From: Marinobacter psychrophilus
Lineage (GTDB): Bacteria; Pseudomonadota; Gammaproteobacteria; Pseudomonadales; Oleiphilaceae
Assembly: GCF_001043175.1 (NCBI RefSeq)
Contig: NZ_CP011494.1
Location: 2,542,001 to 2,606,000 of the forward strand
Reading direction: 5' to 3'
DNA: 64,000 bases
Numbering within the stretch: position 1 is the first letter of the stretch; each line of letters begins with the position of its first letter. Of this stretch, positions 1 to 10,242 are shown piece after piece. The notes under the pieces are model-generated. The model was not told where the DNA came from and did no database searches. It worked only from the letters and a program-made list of their open reading frames with translations. A program made the translations under genes and the position numbers.

Positions 1-252
1 CTGCACCAGACGCTCTACAACCGATTGGTCAAATTCTTCAGCCGGAACCCGCTGGCGCAAATTATCGACAATCTGCTGGCGCACATCGTCAGTACTGTGC
101 TCGTGCCGGGCCAGTGCCAGAACACGGCTTCCTTCAGCAAGCAATTCCGCGCGTTCAAGCTGGTAAAGCGCCGGAAACAGTTTGCGGTTGGCCAGGTCGC
201 CCAAGGCGCCAAAAATCATCAAGTCGCAGCGAGTATGGTCTGATTTGGTCAT
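1..252 (-). CDS. zwf: Glucose-6-phosphate 1-dehydrogenase, N-terminal part
   Basis: This is the first 84 codons of a gene that runs off the left edge of the window. The protein starts MTKSDHTRCDLMIFGALGD, and GALGDLANRK is the N-terminal nucleotide-binding motif of G6PDH (usually GASGDLA). The enzyme oxidises glucose-6-phosphate to 6-phosphogluconolactone with NADP+ and feeds the Entner-Doudoroff and pentose phosphate routes. The gene is divergent from hexR, the usual arrangement in Pseudomonas-like bacteria, and a HexR-like box abuts the start codon. The ATG at 252 is the only sensible start. Family identity rests on this short segment plus context. Confidence 0.88.
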   Translation of the reverse strand, partial: MTKSDHTRCDLMIFGALGDLANRKLFPALYQLERAELLAEGSRVLALARHEHSTDDVRQQIVDNLRQRVPAEEFDQSVVERLVQ

Positions 253-266
253 TGTAGTAATTTTAT
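252..266. promoter_or_regulatory. HexR-like operator next to zwf
   Basis: The plus strand reads TTGTAGTAATTTTAT. The known gammaproteobacterial HexR site is a palindrome built on [19 protein letters not shown] halves. The left half matches well and the right half poorly. The box overlaps the zwf start codon and an A/T-rich -10-like region (TAAAAT on the minus strand), a position suited to repression. The assignment is inferred from motif and neighbours. Confidence 0.5.
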
Positions 267-320
267 CCAATAATCGTCGCTAAAATGTGAGAACCTCATC
301 ATTTAACCCCACTTCCGACA

Positions 321-331
321 CTTTTACTACA
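321..331. promoter_or_regulatory. Second HexR-like half-site near hexR
   Basis: Read on the minus strand this is TGTAGTAAAAG. Its first ten bases are identical to a HexR half-site, and it is inverted relative to the box at 252-266. It lies about 20 bp upstream of the hexR -10 element, where it could mediate autoregulation. Confidence 0.45.
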
Positions 332-352
332 CCCCAAACTAGTCAAACAGGG

Positions 353-358
353 TATAAT
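353..358 (+). promoter_or_regulatory. Candidate hexR -10 element
   Basis: A perfect TATAAT lies 59 bp upstream of the hexR ATG. No good -35 hexamer is visible at 16-18 bp spacing; the HexR-like half-site occupies that area. Confidence 0.45.
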
Positions 359-416
359 TTTTAAAGTTTCGCATCAAACATTTCGTATCAACCAAAGTAA
401 TCAGGGAACTTCAGGC

Positions 417-1304
417 ATGGCTGCAATTACCCTCACCCATTCCCGCCGGGATGACAATCTGCTTGAGGATATTCAGCAGAGGCTGGAGCAGCTCAACAAA
501 TCCGAGCGCAAGGTGGCAGAGGCCATCATGCGCGACCCCAGCGCCGCAACGCGTTACAGTATTGCTGCGTTGGCGCGGGCGTCTGACGTTAGCGAGCCGA
601 CGGTTAACCGTTTTTGCCGCGGGTTCTCCGCCACCGGTTTTCCCGACTTCAAGATTCGCCTGGCACAAAGCATTGCCACCGGCACTCCCTATGTCGGTCA
701 GAACGTTGAGCCCGACGACACGGTGGCAGAGTTTTCCGACAAAATCATACTCAGCACCATGGCGAGCCTGGATAAGGCGCGCCAGACGCTGGATGCCAAA
801 GCACTGACGCAGGCCATCGATTCGCTGATTCAAGCCAAGCAGATCAGCTTCTTTGGCATGGGTGCCTCGGCGTCGGTAGCGATGGACGCCCAACACAAAT
901 TTTTCCGCTTCAACATACCCGTTACGACTTACGACGACGCCTTGATTCAGCGAATGGTGGCTGCGGGCTCCCACGTGGGCGATGTGATTGTGGCTATCTC
1001 TTACACCGGCCGCACCAGAGAAACCGTGGAAATAGCACAAATTGCCCGCGATAACGGCGCCACAGTCATTGGCATTACCAACCCGCAATCGCCCCTGGCT
1101 GCAGTGTCCAGCGTGGTGTTACCGGTGATTTCGCCGGAAGATACCGAAGTTTATATGCCCATGTCGTCGCGTATTATCCAGCTTACCGTCATCGACATTC
1201 TGGCTACTGGGGTGACGTTAAAACGCGGTCCGGATTTTCTCAGCCACTTAAAAAAGATTAAAGAAAGCCTGCGCCCTACCCGCCTGCCACTGACGCAACC
1301 CTGA
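417..1304 (+). CDS. hexR: HexR, RpiR-family transcriptional regulator of sugar catabolism
   Basis: This 295-residue protein has an N-terminal RpiR helix-turn-helix (about residues 15-90, with the segment [19 protein letters not shown]) and a C-terminal SIS sugar-phosphate-binding domain (about 120-260, with [11 protein letters not shown] and ISYTGRT). HexR represses zwf and other Entner-Doudoroff or central carbon genes and is released by KDPG; that is family knowledge. Divergent placement next to zwf and the boxes between them support the specific name over a generic RpiR regulator. A strong bidirectional terminator follows the gene. Confidence 0.92.
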   Translation: MAAITLTHSRRDDNLLEDIQQRLEQLNKSERKVAEAIMRDPSAATRYSIAALARASDVSEPTVNRFCRGFSATGFPDFKIRLAQSIATGTPYVGQNVEPDDTVAEFSDKIILSTMASLDKARQTLDAKALTQAIDSLIQAKQISFFGMGASASVAMDAQHKFFRFNIPVTTYDDALIQRMVAAGSHVGDVIVAISYTGRTRETVEIAQIARDNGATVIGITNPQSPLAAVSSVVLPVISPEDTEVYMPMSSRIIQLTVIDILATGVTLKRGPDFLSHLKKIKESLRPTRLPLTQP

Positions 1305-1340
1305 CAGCACATGCGCTAAAAGAACGTTGACGTTAGAAAC

Positions 1341-1380
1341 AAAAAAACCCGAACCGGATAGCCGGTTCGGGTTTTTTTTA
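1341..1380. terminator. Bidirectional rho-independent terminator, hexR/ppiD
   Basis: The GAACCGG stem with loop ATAG and arm CCGGTTC is extended by CCC/GGG and flanked by A7 on the left and T8 on the right. It can end the convergent hexR and ppiD transcripts. Confidence 0.9.
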
Positions 1381-1447
1381 CTCGCCTTGGGCGTCATCCT
1401 GCCCTGGCGTCTCCCTAGCTTGATTCTAGCTGCGTACTAAAACTGTA

Positions 1448-3301
1448 CTACGGACGCTCCACCTCGGCGTTATTCCGCAGCCACTGCTGGTAAGCCGTGT
1501 ATTCGCGCTGGCCGTCCAGTGAAGCCAGAAACTCCTGCAACTGTACGTATTCGGTGCTGTCAGTGTTGACCTCGCCTTCATTAACCTTATCCAGAGCGAT
1601 TACAACGGCACCGTTGCCAGTAACAGTGTGGCCATAGCTGACGCCACCTGCTTGTGGGCGCGGCAACGCGTAAACCGTCTGCATGACCCCACCGCCTAAT
1701 TCCGGCGCACTGCGCGGCTGTTCGATGTACGTCGTCCAGCTGTCGTCGGTAATATCCTGCAACGATTCGCCGGCCTGTAACTGCGCGGCCATTTCGCTGG
1801 CACGGGCCACCAGAGCGGTACGGGTTTTTTCGGCCTCCAAATTGCTGCGAATAGCGTCCTCTACGCCGGCTAGCGGCAACATCTCGGCCCCGCGATAAAC
1901 CCGCACGCGGGCGACCACAGCGCGATTGTCGGCAACGTCAATCAACTCGGTGTTATAGCCACCGTTCAATACGTCTTCCGAAAACAGCTGGCGCACCAGT
2001 CCGGCATGGTCAAACGGCTCACCGCCGCCGTTACGGGTAATACTGTCAGCCTGGCGAAGTTCAAGATTCAGGTCTTTCGCTGGCCCTTCCAGATTGTCGG
2101 CCGCGTAAGCCGAGTCCGCCAGTGTTGTACGTGCCTGGGCATAAGCTTCACGCGCTTGCTCGCGGGCCAGATCGTCACGCAACTGCGCAGCAACGTCAGC
2201 CAGGGCGGGCACATCTGAACGGCGAACGTCGTTCACTTTAATCAAGTGTACGCCAAAGCTGGTGCGTACCGGGTCTGAAACAACGCCGGGTTCAAGGCTG
2301 AACAAAGCCTCATCGAAGGCCGGGTCGTAAACGCCACGGCCGGCAAAGCCCAGATCGCCGCCCTGCTCGCCAGAAACCGTATCAATCGACAGTTCCTGCG
2401 CCAGCGCTGCGAAGTCTTCACCGTCAGCCAGGCGCTGTTGGATACTCTCAACCAAGGCGTCTGCATCGGCGGTGTCTTCAATCAGGATATGCGCCGCTCG
2501 GCGCTCTTCGCGAGCCAGGTCGGCCTCGCGGCTTTGGTAATAAGTCAGCAACTCTTCGTCGCTGATGACGATGGCGTCAGCCAGCGCTGTTAGCGATAGC
2601 ACAACATAGCTGACATCGACTTGTTCGGGCTGCTGGAACAAGTTTGGGTTGCTGTCGTAAAACGCTTGTATGTCATCGACGCTGACGTTCACCTGATCAG
2701 CCACGGCATTGGCCGAAATACTCAGCAGGCGGAAGTCGCGGGTTTGATTTTGAATCTTCATCAACCGCGTAATGCTATCGCTGGTGACAACGCCGCTGGC
2801 GACGATACCGGCGCGAATCTGGTTGACAACGGTTTGCTTGCGCATGGCACTGCGGAATTCGCCAACACCCATACCCGCATTGCGGACGACAGCAACAAAT
2901 TGATCGCGATTGAACTGGCCGTTTACCTGAAACTGCGGCATCTGGGTGATCAGCGCATCAACATCGGCTTCCGACAACGCCAGACCCTGCTCGTCTGCAT
3001 CCTGCGCCAACACCTGCTCTTCAATCAGTGCCTGCAGTACGTCAACTCGAATCTGATCTTCATTCAACAGAGAAGGATCCGGCCGTTCCATACGGGACAG
3101 GCGATTCTGGCTTTCCAGCTGCACCACCCGCAAAAATTCGCGCTCGGTAATGTCTTGGCCATTCACCGTAGCCACTTCCGGTTCGCCACCGAAGCCGCCA
3201 ATAATGGCGTCCATTCCCCAAACGGAAAGCGATAAAATCAGCAAGCCGATAATAACCTTGGCAATGGTGCCCTGGGCGTTTTCCCGCATATCTTGAAGCA
3301 T
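1448..3301 (-). CDS. ppiD: PpiD, periplasmic folding factor anchored in the inner membrane
   Basis: This is a 617-residue SurA/PpiD-type protein. One N-terminal membrane segment (about residues 14-35, KVIIGLLILSLSVWG) is followed by a SurA_N-like helical region and a parvulin (PPIC) domain at about 265-360 (RRAAHILIE ... GGDLGFAGRG ... FGVHLIKV). A second, degenerate C-terminal domain follows. PpiD assists outer-membrane and periplasmic protein folding near the Sec translocon. It is the last gene of the classic tig-clpP-clpX-lon-hupB-ppiD run and lies 194 bp after hupB. Length and order match the family. Confidence 0.93.
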   Translation of the reverse strand: MLQDMRENAQGTIAKVIIGLLILSLSVWGMDAIIGGFGGEPEVATVNGQDITEREFLRVVQLESQNRLSRMERPDPSLLNEDQIRVDVLQALIEEQVLAQDADEQGLALSEADVDALITQMPQFQVNGQFNRDQFVAVVRNAGMGVGEFRSAMRKQTVVNQIRAGIVASGVVTSDSITRLMKIQNQTRDFRLLSISANAVADQVNVSVDDIQAFYDSNPNLFQQPEQVDVSYVVLSLTALADAIVISDEELLTYYQSREADLAREERRAAHILIEDTADADALVESIQQRLADGEDFAALAQELSIDTVSGEQGGDLGFAGRGVYDPAFDEALFSLEPGVVSDPVRTSFGVHLIKVNDVRRSDVPALADVAAQLRDDLAREQAREAYAQARTTLADSAYAADNLEGPAKDLNLELRQADSITRNGGGEPFDHAGLVRQLFSEDVLNGGYNTELIDVADNRAVVARVRVYRGAEMLPLAGVEDAIRSNLEAEKTRTALVARASEMAAQLQAGESLQDITDDSWTTYIEQPRSAPELGGGVMQTVYALPRPQAGGVSYGHTVTGNGAVVIALDKVNEGEVNTDSTEYVQLQEFLASLDGQREYTAYQQWLRNNAEVERP

Positions 3302-3366
3302 GTGTCTCCCGAATCCCTGTTCAAGGTCGTGCTGTGCCAGCGAATGCCGGCGGATTTTTCGTCTTC

Positions 3367-3389
3367 ATCAACGCCATTCTGGCGTTGAT
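3367..3389. other. Hairpin in the hupB-ppiD gap
   Basis: A perfect 10-bp inverted repeat, ATCAACGCCA with loop TTC and arm TGGCGTTGAT, lies 66 bp upstream of ppiD. It has no T-tract and so is not a typical terminator. It could stabilise or block transcripts entering ppiD. Confidence 0.45.
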
Positions 3390-3416
3390 GACGTAAATCT
3401 GTCGCTTTTAACGTGA

Positions 3417-3446
3417 AAAGGCGCATTCAGTGTGGAATGCGCCTTT
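3417..3446 (-). terminator. Rho-independent terminator after hupB
   Basis: A 12-bp inverted repeat (AAAGGCGCATTC and its complement, 6-nt loop) is followed on the minus strand by TTTT. It lies 50 bp past the hupB stop, so much hupB transcription probably ends before ppiD. Confidence 0.75.
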
Positions 3447-3495
3447 AATATCTCTGGCGCAGCTCCAAAACTCGGAGCTGCCGTCAAAAAACCCG

Positions 3496-3768
3496 TTACT
3501 TAACGGCGTCTTTCAGGGCTTTACCTGCTTTAAAACCAGGCACTTTAGAAGCTTTAATCTGAATCTCGGCGCCTGTCTGCGGGTTACGGCCAGTACGGGC
3601 AGCTCGTTCTTTCACGGAGAAAGTACCAAAACCAATCAACGTTACCTGGTCATCCTTTTTCAAGGCGCTGGTAATGGAGGTGGTCATGGCATCCAGAGCG
3701 CGGCCAGCGGCGGCTTTGGAAATATCAGCAGACTCTGCAATTGAATCAATAAGTTCGGACTTGTTCAC
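3496..3768 (-). CDS. hupB: DNA-binding protein HU-beta
   Basis: This 90-residue protein is exactly the HU length. It starts [18 protein letters not shown] and carries the HU arm signature ([21 protein letters not shown]). HU dimers bend and compact the nucleoid. The start codon is GTG at 3768, preceded by AAGGGG on the minus strand. It sits between lon and ppiD as in most gammaproteobacteria. Confidence 0.96.
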   Translation of the reverse strand: MNKSELIDSIAESADISKAAAGRALDAMTTSITSALKKDDQVTLIGFGTFSVKERAARTGRNPQTGAEIQIKASKVPGFKAGKALKDAVK

Positions 3769-3941
3769 ACTAAACCCCTTCGATTTCAGGTTGAAGATGT
3801 TATAGGTCGGTGGATCTCAAACGCAGAGACTATTGCACATGCGTTTACAGAATTCCATTCGGCAATTACTTTTATTCCTTGCGGCAACAATCCGGTAGTC
3901 GGAGCGGTAAACCGTTAGTCGGAATAACATTATGAAACGCG

Positions 3942-3996
3942 GGAGCCCTTGGTACAGGCTGCTTCACGGCGAAACAGTTATACCAATGGGCTCTTC
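3942..3996. other. Imperfect inverted repeat downstream of lon
   Basis: GAGCCCTTGGTA (from 3943) pairs with TACCAATGGGCTC (3981-3993) with one bulge, enclosing about 27 nt. It starts 26 bp past the lon stop and lacks a clear T-run. It may mark the lon 3' end, but this is weak. The rest of 3769-4021 holds only A/T-rich hupB upstream DNA and the short direct repeats GTAGTCGGAG/TTAGTCGGAA. Confidence 0.35.
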
Positions 3997-4021
3997 CGTG
4001 TGTCAACAAGTCATGTCGGGT

Positions 4022-6439
4022 TTAATGCGTATTTGGGCGTTCGTTCGATTCTGCGTCGTCACCACAACCTGCCTTGGCGGCTGATTTTGCAGCGATTTCG
4101 CCTGCCATTACCTCCGGCGAATACACCAACGCAATGTCCAACACTTCGTCAATCCACTTAACCGGACGAATCTCCAGAGACTCTTTTATATTCTCAGGTA
4201 TCTCTTTGAGATCTCTGACATTTTCATCAGGAATTATAATCGTTTTGATGCCTCCCCGGTGCGCTGCCAACAGCTTTTCCTTAAGCCCGCCAATGGGCAG
4301 AACGCGACCCCGCAGGGTTATTTCACCGGTCATGGCGACGTCGCTGCGCACCGGGTTGCGGGTTAACGCCGACACCAGTGCTGTACACATACCGATACCA
4401 GCGCTGGGGCCGTCTTTTGGCGTCGCGCCCTCGGGCACATGCACGTGCAAATCGTGTTTTTCATGGAAATCATCCGCAATACCCAGCGCTTTAGCGCGAC
4501 TGCGCACAACGGTTAATGCCGTCTGGATAGACTCCTGCATAACGTCGCCTAGCGAACCGGTTTTCACCACCCGACCTTTGCCCGGCGTAAGCGCACACTC
4601 AATGGTCAGCAATTCGCCGCCCACCTGGGTCCAGGCCAGACCAGTCACTTGGCCAATTTCGTTATTTTCTTCTGCTAGACCGTATTTGAATTTCTGCACG
4701 CCAGAATAGTCTTCCAGCATCGCCGGCGTTATCACTACCTGGCTCTTATCGCCGCTTGAGACGTGCTCACGCACCACCTTACGGCAGATCTTGGCAATCT
4801 CGCGTTCCAGTCCACGCACTCCAGCCTCGCGGGTGTAGTAACGCACCAGGTCGCGCAGGGTTTCTTCCGGAAGATCCAGTTCTTTGTCGCGCAGACCGTT
4901 GGCTTTTGTCTGCTTAGGCACCAAATAACGCAAAGCAATATTCACTTTTTCATCTTCGGTATAACCTGGAATGCGGATAATTTCCATCCGGTCCAGCAGC
5001 GCCGACGGAATATTCATCGAGTTCGAGGTGCACACGAACATCACATCCGACAGATCGTAATCCACTTCCAGATAGTGATCGTTGAAGGTGTGATTCTGTT
5101 CCGGGTCTAGCACTTCCAGCAGGGCAGAGCCGGGGTCTCCGCGCTGATCCATGCCCATCTTGTCAATTTCATCAAACAGGAAAAGCGGATTTTTCACCCC
5201 AACTTTGGCCAGTTTCTGCAGCAGCTTGCCAGGCAAGGCGCCGATGTACGTTTTACGATGGCCGCGAATTTCAGCTTCGTCACGCACGCCACCCAAGGCC
5301 ATACGGGTGTACTTGCGATTAGTGGCGCGGGCAATAGACTGCCCCAAAGAGGTTTTACCCACTCCAGGAGGCCCTACCAGGCACAACACCGGCCCTTTGA
5401 TCTTCTTCACCCGGGTTTGTACTGCCAGGTATTCCAGAATCCGGGTTTTTACCTCGTCCAGACCATAATGATCTTCATCGAGTATTTCACGGGCCCTATC
5501 GATATCGTGGCGCACGCGGCTGCGCTTTTTCCAGGGCACCGCCAACATCCAGTCGATATAGCCACGAACCACCGTGGCTTCCGCCGACATCGGCGACATC
5601 ATTTTCAGCTTGTTCAGCTCACTTTCCGTTTTTTTACGGGCTTCTTCCGGCAGACCGGCGTCTTCCAGTTTCTGTTCCAGTTCCTCAAAATCGTTATTAC
5701 CGTCGCCCATCTGGCCTATTTCTTTCTGGATGGCCTTCATCTGCTCATTCAGGTAATACTCGCGCTGGCTGCGCTCCATCTGTTTTTTGACCCGGCCACG
5801 GATGCGTTTTTCTACTTCAATCAGGTCAATTTCACCGTCCAGCTTGCCCAACAGCAGTTCAATTCGCTCACGGGTATCCAGCGCTTCGAGCAGTTCCTGC
5901 TTTTGCGGGATCTGCAGGTCCAGATGGGCAGCAATGGTATCCACCAGGCGCTCTACGCCGGTAATCCCGTTGAGCGCACCAGAGACCTCGGCCGGCACCT
6001 TTTTGGAAAGCTTCACAAACTTCTCGAACTCTTCCATCAAGGTCTTACTGAGCACTTCTTCTTCGCGCTCCGGCAAGGGTTCTTCGTGCAGAATTCGGGC
6101 GTGTGCTATCAGGTAGTCGCCATCTTCGATCTGTTCTAGCGCGGTACGTTCGTTACCCTCTACCAGAACTTTCACGGTGCCGTCTGGCAATCGCAGCATC
6201 TGCAGAATAGTGGCCAAGGTGCCAATGTTGAAAACGTCGCTTACACCGGGGTCGTCTGTGGCCGCATCACGCTGGGCAACCAGCAGAATTTCCTTACCGC
6301 GCTCCATCGCCGCTTCCAGCGCTTGAATAGACTTCTCTCGGCCCACAAACAGGGGCACAACCATGTGCGGGAACACCACCACGTCGCGTAGCGGGAGCAG
6401 TGGGTATACTTTCACAGTTTCTTCGGGTGTCCGGGTCAT
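4022..6439 (-). CDS. lon: Lon ATP-dependent protease
   Basis: This is an 805-residue LonA protease of the cytoplasm that degrades misfolded and regulatory proteins. The order is: N-terminal substrate domain ([14 protein letters not shown] near residue 11), coiled region, AAA+ module with Walker [12 protein letters not shown] and Walker [10 protein letters not shown], and C-terminal protease domain with the Ser of [10 protein letters not shown] and the Lys of [12 protein letters not shown] forming the dyad. Length is normal. GAGGATCCCCT precedes the ATG. Terminators separate it from clpX, so it has its own promoter. No clear sigma-32 promoter could be read in the short upstream gap. Confidence 0.97.
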   Translation of the reverse strand: MTRTPEETVKVYPLLPLRDVVVFPHMVVPLFVGREKSIQALEAAMERGKEILLVAQRDAATDDPGVSDVFNIGTLATILQMLRLPDGTVKVLVEGNERTALEQIEDGDYLIAHARILHEEPLPEREEEVLSKTLMEEFEKFVKLSKKVPAEVSGALNGITGVERLVDTIAAHLDLQIPQKQELLEALDTRERIELLLGKLDGEIDLIEVEKRIRGRVKKQMERSQREYYLNEQMKAIQKEIGQMGDGNNDFEELEQKLEDAGLPEEARKKTESELNKLKMMSPMSAEATVVRGYIDWMLAVPWKKRSRVRHDIDRAREILDEDHYGLDEVKTRILEYLAVQTRVKKIKGPVLCLVGPPGVGKTSLGQSIARATNRKYTRMALGGVRDEAEIRGHRKTYIGALPGKLLQKLAKVGVKNPLFLFDEIDKMGMDQRGDPGSALLEVLDPEQNHTFNDHYLEVDYDLSDVMFVCTSNSMNIPSALLDRMEIIRIPGYTEDEKVNIALRYLVPKQTKANGLRDKELDLPEETLRDLVRYYTREAGVRGLEREIAKICRKVVREHVSSGDKSQVVITPAMLEDYSGVQKFKYGLAEENNEIGQVTGLAWTQVGGELLTIECALTPGKGRVVKTGSLGDVMQESIQTALTVVRSRAKALGIADDFHEKHDLHVHVPEGATPKDGPSAGIGMCTALVSALTRNPVRSDVAMTGEITLRGRVLPIGGLKEKLLAAHRGGIKTIIIPDENVRDLKEIPENIKESLEIRPVKWIDEVLDIALVYSPEVMAGEIAAKSAAKAGCGDDAESNERPNTH

Positions 6440-6512
6440 AGGGGATCCTCTGACGGGATATCAATAGAGAGTTTTAATAAGCATTACATCAATCATTGGG
6501 GCATCTGCGGCA

Positions 6513-6541
6513 TAAAAAAAGGGGCTAATCAGCCCCTTTTT
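6513..6541. terminator. Rho-independent terminator between clpX and lon
   Basis: AAAAAAAGGGGCT, loop AATC, then AGCCCCTTTTT. On the minus strand it ends clpX mRNA before lon. Confidence 0.9.
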
Positions 6542-6565
6542 CAGTCATTACGCGGATTTAGCAAA

Positions 6566-7849
6566 TCAATCGTCCGGCGCAACTTTGGCCAAGTCGTTGT
6601 TGGCGTAAATCTTGAACGGTTCAGAATCACCGCTGATCACGCTTTCATCAACCACTACCTTGCACACATCCTGTTCCGACGGGATCTGATACATGGTGTC
6701 TAGCAGCGTTGCTTCCATAATCGAGCGCAAACCACGAGCACCCGTATTGCGTTCTTTCGCTTTACGAGCCACCGCGCGCAAGGCTTCCTCACGGAAATCC
6801 AGTTCTACACCTTCCATTTCGAACAGCTTCTGGTACTGCTTGGTCAAAGCGTTCTTGGGCTCGGTCAGAATCTGAATCAGGGCGTCTTCGTCCAGCTCGG
6901 TCAGGGTCGCCACAACCGGCAAGCGGCCGACAAACTCCGGAATCAAGCCAAACTTCACCAGATCTTCGGTTTGAACATCTTTGATGATCTCACCGGGGGA
7001 TTTGATGTTGTCCTTACTCGCCACTTCTGCTGAAAAACCGATGGATGAACGCGCAGAACGTTGCTGTATCACCTTATCCAAACCGGCAAACGCACCACCG
7101 CAAATAAACAGAATATTGCTTGTGTTCACCTGCAGAAATTCCTGCTGCGGATGCTTGCGGCCACCTTGGGGTGGTACCGAAGCCACGGTGCCTTCAATTA
7201 GCTTCAACAGCGCCTGCTGCACACCTTCACCAGACACATCCCGGGTGATGGAGGGGTTGTCAGACTTGCGGGAAATCTTATCAATTTCGTCAATGTAGAC
7301 AATGCCACGCTGGGCTTTCTCGACATCATAATCGCATTTCTGCAACAGTTTCTGAATGATGTTTTCAACGTCTTCCCCCACATAACCGGCTTCGGTCAGG
7401 GTGGTAGCGTCGGCGATGGTAAAGGGTACATTCAGCACCCGCGCCAAAGTTTCAGCCAGCAGAGTCTTGCCGCTGCCAGTAGGGCCAATCAGCAGGATAT
7501 TGCTTTTACCCAGCTCGACTTCGGCTTTACCCTCACCGTAGCGCAAACGCTTGTAGTGATTGTATACAGCAACTGCCAGAACCACTTTAGCCCGATCCTG
7601 GCCGATCACATACTCGTTCAGTGTTTCACGAATTTCGGCCGGTGTCGGCAGACGATCGCTAGCCTCTTCCTGAGCATTTTCCTGAATTTCTTCACGGATA
7701 ATGTCGTTGCAAAGGTCAACGCACTCGTCGCAGACGAACACCGAAGGCCCTGCTATGAGCTTCCGGACTTCGTGCTGGCTTTTTCCACAAAACGAGCAGT
7801 ACAGCAACTTGCTGCTATCGTCACCTCTGCCGTTTCTTTCGTCTGCCAT
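6566..7849 (-). CDS. clpX: ClpX, ATPase subunit of the ClpXP protease
   Basis: This is a 427-residue AAA+ unfoldase. The N-terminal zinc finger uses C18, C21, C40 and C43 (CSFCGK ... CDEC). Walker A is [11 protein letters not shown] and Walker [22 protein letters not shown] lies in the C-terminal sensor region. It unfolds ssrA-tagged and other substrates and feeds them to ClpP, encoded 84 bp upstream. The frame is open for 27 more codons upstream, but the start at 7849 ([11 protein letters not shown]) has a good AGAGG ribosome site and matches family length. Confidence 0.97.
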   Translation of the reverse strand: MADERNGRGDDSSKLLYCSFCGKSQHEVRKLIAGPSVFVCDECVDLCNDIIREEIQENAQEEASDRLPTPAEIRETLNEYVIGQDRAKVVLAVAVYNHYKRLRYGEGKAEVELGKSNILLIGPTGSGKTLLAETLARVLNVPFTIADATTLTEAGYVGEDVENIIQKLLQKCDYDVEKAQRGIVYIDEIDKISRKSDNPSITRDVSGEGVQQALLKLIEGTVASVPPQGGRKHPQQEFLQVNTSNILFICGGAFAGLDKVIQQRSARSSIGFSAEVASKDNIKSPGEIIKDVQTEDLVKFGLIPEFVGRLPVVATLTELDEDALIQILTEPKNALTKQYQKLFEMEGVELDFREEALRAVARKAKERNTGARGLRSIMEATLLDTMYQIPSEQDVCKVVVDESVISGDSEPFKIYANNDLAKVAPDD

Positions 7850-7933
7850 TGAAATACCTCTGATCTCTGTTTGCCGGCGGCGATTAAGAACTGAACGCCA
7901 CGCCGGCCACGGATGGAGCGTGTTACCCAAGTA

Positions 7934-8569
7934 TTATTTATTCGGTACGCGCTTATCAAGTACTGAATCGATCAGGCCATAGGCCTTAGCCTGGGTCGGA
8001 TCCATAAAATTGTCGCGATCGGTATCGCGTGAAATGGTTTCCAGATCTTGGCCGGTATGGTGCGCCAAAATGGAATTCAGGGTGTGGCGAATCTTGAGAA
8101 TCTCACGGGTGTGAATCTCGATATCCGTTGCCTGGCCCTGATAGCCACCCAGCGGCTGATGAATCATCACCCGCGAGTTGGGCAGGCAAGCACGTTTGCC
8201 CGCAGCGCCGCCAGCCAACAAGAATGCACCCATGCTGGCCGCCTGGCCCACGCATAAAGTCGCAACGTCGGGTTTGATAAACTGCATGGTGTCGTAAATC
8301 GACATACCCGCACTGACCGAACCACCCGGGCTATTGATATAAAGATGGATGTCTTTGTCCGGATTTTCTGATTCCAGAAACAGCAACTGTGCCACCACCA
8401 GGTTGGCCATTTGATCTTCCACCGGGCCTACCATAAATATAACCCGCTCTTTCAACAGGCGGGAAAAAATGTCAAACGAACGCTCGCCGCGCGCCGTTTG
8501 TTCAATAACCATAGGCACCAGAGCGGCACTGGTAGACATTGCGGGACCGCCAATCGGTTTTTGCATCAT
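7934..8569 (-). CDS. clpP: ClpP, proteolytic subunit
   Basis: This 211-residue serine peptidase of family S14 has catalytic triad S112 (GQAASMG), H137 (MIHQPLGG) and D186 (TDRDNF), matching the E. coli spacing. It forms the tetradecameric chamber that pairs with ClpX. A second possible start is M11; the longer start is kept because AGGCGCATC precedes the double ATG. It is between tig and clpX, the usual order. Confidence 0.97.
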   Translation of the reverse strand: MMQKPIGGPAMSTSAALVPMVIEQTARGERSFDIFSRLLKERVIFMVGPVEDQMANLVVAQLLFLESENPDKDIHLYINSPGGSVSAGMSIYDTMQFIKPDVATLCVGQAASMGAFLLAGGAAGKRACLPNSRVMIHQPLGGYQGQATDIEIHTREILKIRHTLNSILAHHTGQDLETISRDTDRDNFMDPTQAKAYGLIDSVLDKRVPNK

Positions 8570-8687
8570 GATGCGCCTGAACTCCTTATGAACAATGGGC
8601 GTGGACCGTTGTCACCACTTCACGCGGCCTGTAGCCACAACAGCCTATGGGCCTTTATAAAGCGGGCAACGACCACTTGGGCCAACC

Positions 8688-8714
8688 TAAAAAAGTCAGC
8701 CGGACATGCCGACT
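8688..8714 (-). terminator. Rho-independent terminator after tig
   Basis: On the minus strand AGTCGGC, a 7-nt loop and GCTGACT are followed by TTTTTT. It lies 52 bp past the tig stop and separates tig from clpP. Confidence 0.75.
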
Positions 8715-8765
8715 GCTTGCAATGATCGTTTGCGCCGGCTGCTAACATTCGCAACCGGCCAACCA

Positions 8766-10070
8766 TCAACGCTGGGTTTGACCCGCCTGAATGGCCTCTT
8801 CGTACTTCATGGCCTTTTCAGTTACTTGGGCCTGACCCAGCACATATTCAACCACTGCGTCTTCCAGAACGGTAGATTCTATCTGGGACTTCTGCTCCGG
8901 GCTGCTGTTGAAGTGTGCAATTACTTCCTCAGGTTGTTCATACGTAGACGCAATTTCCTGGATCTTTTCTTCTACTTTTTCCGCGTCGGCGGTCAATTCG
9001 TTCTTTTTGACCACTTCCTGAAATAACAACCCGGTCTTCACACGACGCGTGGCCTGCTCTTCAAAGATTTCCTTGGGCAACTGCTTGAAGTCCATCTGGC
9101 CGCCGAAACGCTGAACCGCGTCCTGACGCAGACGATCAATTTCCTGATCAACCAAGGACGCCGGAACGTCAAACTCTGTGCTGCTCAACAGCGCGTCAAC
9201 CACGTCATTTTTGACCTTGTTGGAAACCGCCTGTTTGAGCTCACGCTCCATGTTCTTTTTCACTTCGACGCGGAACGCAGCTTCGTCTTCGGCTTCAATA
9301 CCGAACTTCTTAAAGAACTCGGCATTCAGCTCTGGCAACTGCGGCTCTTCCACTTCGTGGATCGTGATCTGGAATTTGACCGGCTTACCTTTCAACTCTT
9401 CGTTGTGGTAATCCTCGGGGAACGTCAAGTCAATTTCCAATTCCTCGCCGGCCTTACTGCCCACGATGGCTTTCTCGAAGCCTGGGATCATCTGATCAGA
9501 GCCCAGAGTCAAACGGTGTTTTTCAGCCGTGCCGCCTTCGAATTCTTCACCGTCGATTGTGCCTTTAAAATCAATAACGGCGATGTCTTTGTTCTTGCAC
9601 TTGCGTTTGACAGACTTCATGGTGGCCTGCTGGGTGCGCAGGTTGTCAATCATAGTGTCGATGTCTGCGTCGGCTACATCAGCCTGGGGCTTCTCGATGG
9701 TAACTGCAGACAGGTCTCCCAGCTCGATTTCCGGCAGCACTTCGAAGATGGCCACAAACTCAAGGTCTTTGCCTTCTTCCATGGTCTTGGGTTCGAAGCG
9801 TGGCCAGCCAGCGGGATTAAGATCCTGCTCCTTCAACGCCTTTACGTAATTGTCGCGCATGATTTCGCCAACAATTTCCTGACGCACGCTCTCACCAAAA
9901 CGACGCTTTACCACGCTCATAGGCACTTTGCCCGGGCGGAAACCATTCAGGCGTACGGTGCGCGCAGTTTCCTGCAGGCGCTTCTGAACCGCCTGGTCAA
10001 TTTCTTGGGCGGGCACACCAATCGTCATATGACGTTCGATGTTGGAAGTCGTTTCAACAGACACTTGCAT
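8766..10070 (-). CDS. tig: Trigger factor, ribosome-bound chaperone
   Basis: This 434-residue protein has the full trigger-factor layout: N-terminal ribosome-binding domain with the tail signature NGFRPGKVPMSVVK (near residue 43), an FKBP-type prolyl isomerase domain (about 150-245), and a long helical C-terminal domain. It binds at the ribosome exit tunnel and protects nascent chains. GAGGATTCTCC precedes the ATG. It opens the protein quality control block. Confidence 0.96.
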   Translation of the reverse strand: MQVSVETTSNIERHMTIGVPAQEIDQAVQKRLQETARTVRLNGFRPGKVPMSVVKRRFGESVRQEIVGEIMRDNYVKALKEQDLNPAGWPRFEPKTMEEGKDLEFVAIFEVLPEIELGDLSAVTIEKPQADVADADIDTMIDNLRTQQATMKSVKRKCKNKDIAVIDFKGTIDGEEFEGGTAEKHRLTLGSDQMIPGFEKAIVGSKAGEELEIDLTFPEDYHNEELKGKPVKFQITIHEVEEPQLPELNAEFFKKFGIEAEDEAAFRVEVKKNMERELKQAVSNKVKNDVVDALLSSTEFDVPASLVDQEIDRLRQDAVQRFGGQMDFKQLPKEIFEEQATRRVKTGLLFQEVVKKNELTADAEKVEEKIQEIASTYEQPEEVIAHFNSSPEQKSQIESTVLEDAVVEYVLGQAQVTEKAMKYEEAIQAGQTQR

Positions 10071-10242
10071 GGAGAATCCTCAAAATCAGGTTCGGACAAT
10101 GGATGAATTTAACGCTTAAAAGCTCTCGGCGACACGCAGCCGCAGAAGCACTGAAAAATTAAAGCCGGCAGTTTATCACGGTTTGCTGTGCCGAGAGAAT
10201 CACCTGTTTGCAACAAGCAACTGTTGACCGCACAAACGCCCA

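Noticed and set aside
5258..6139. 293-codon open frame opposite lon
   Set aside because: Phe/His-rich shadow frame without a ribosome site.
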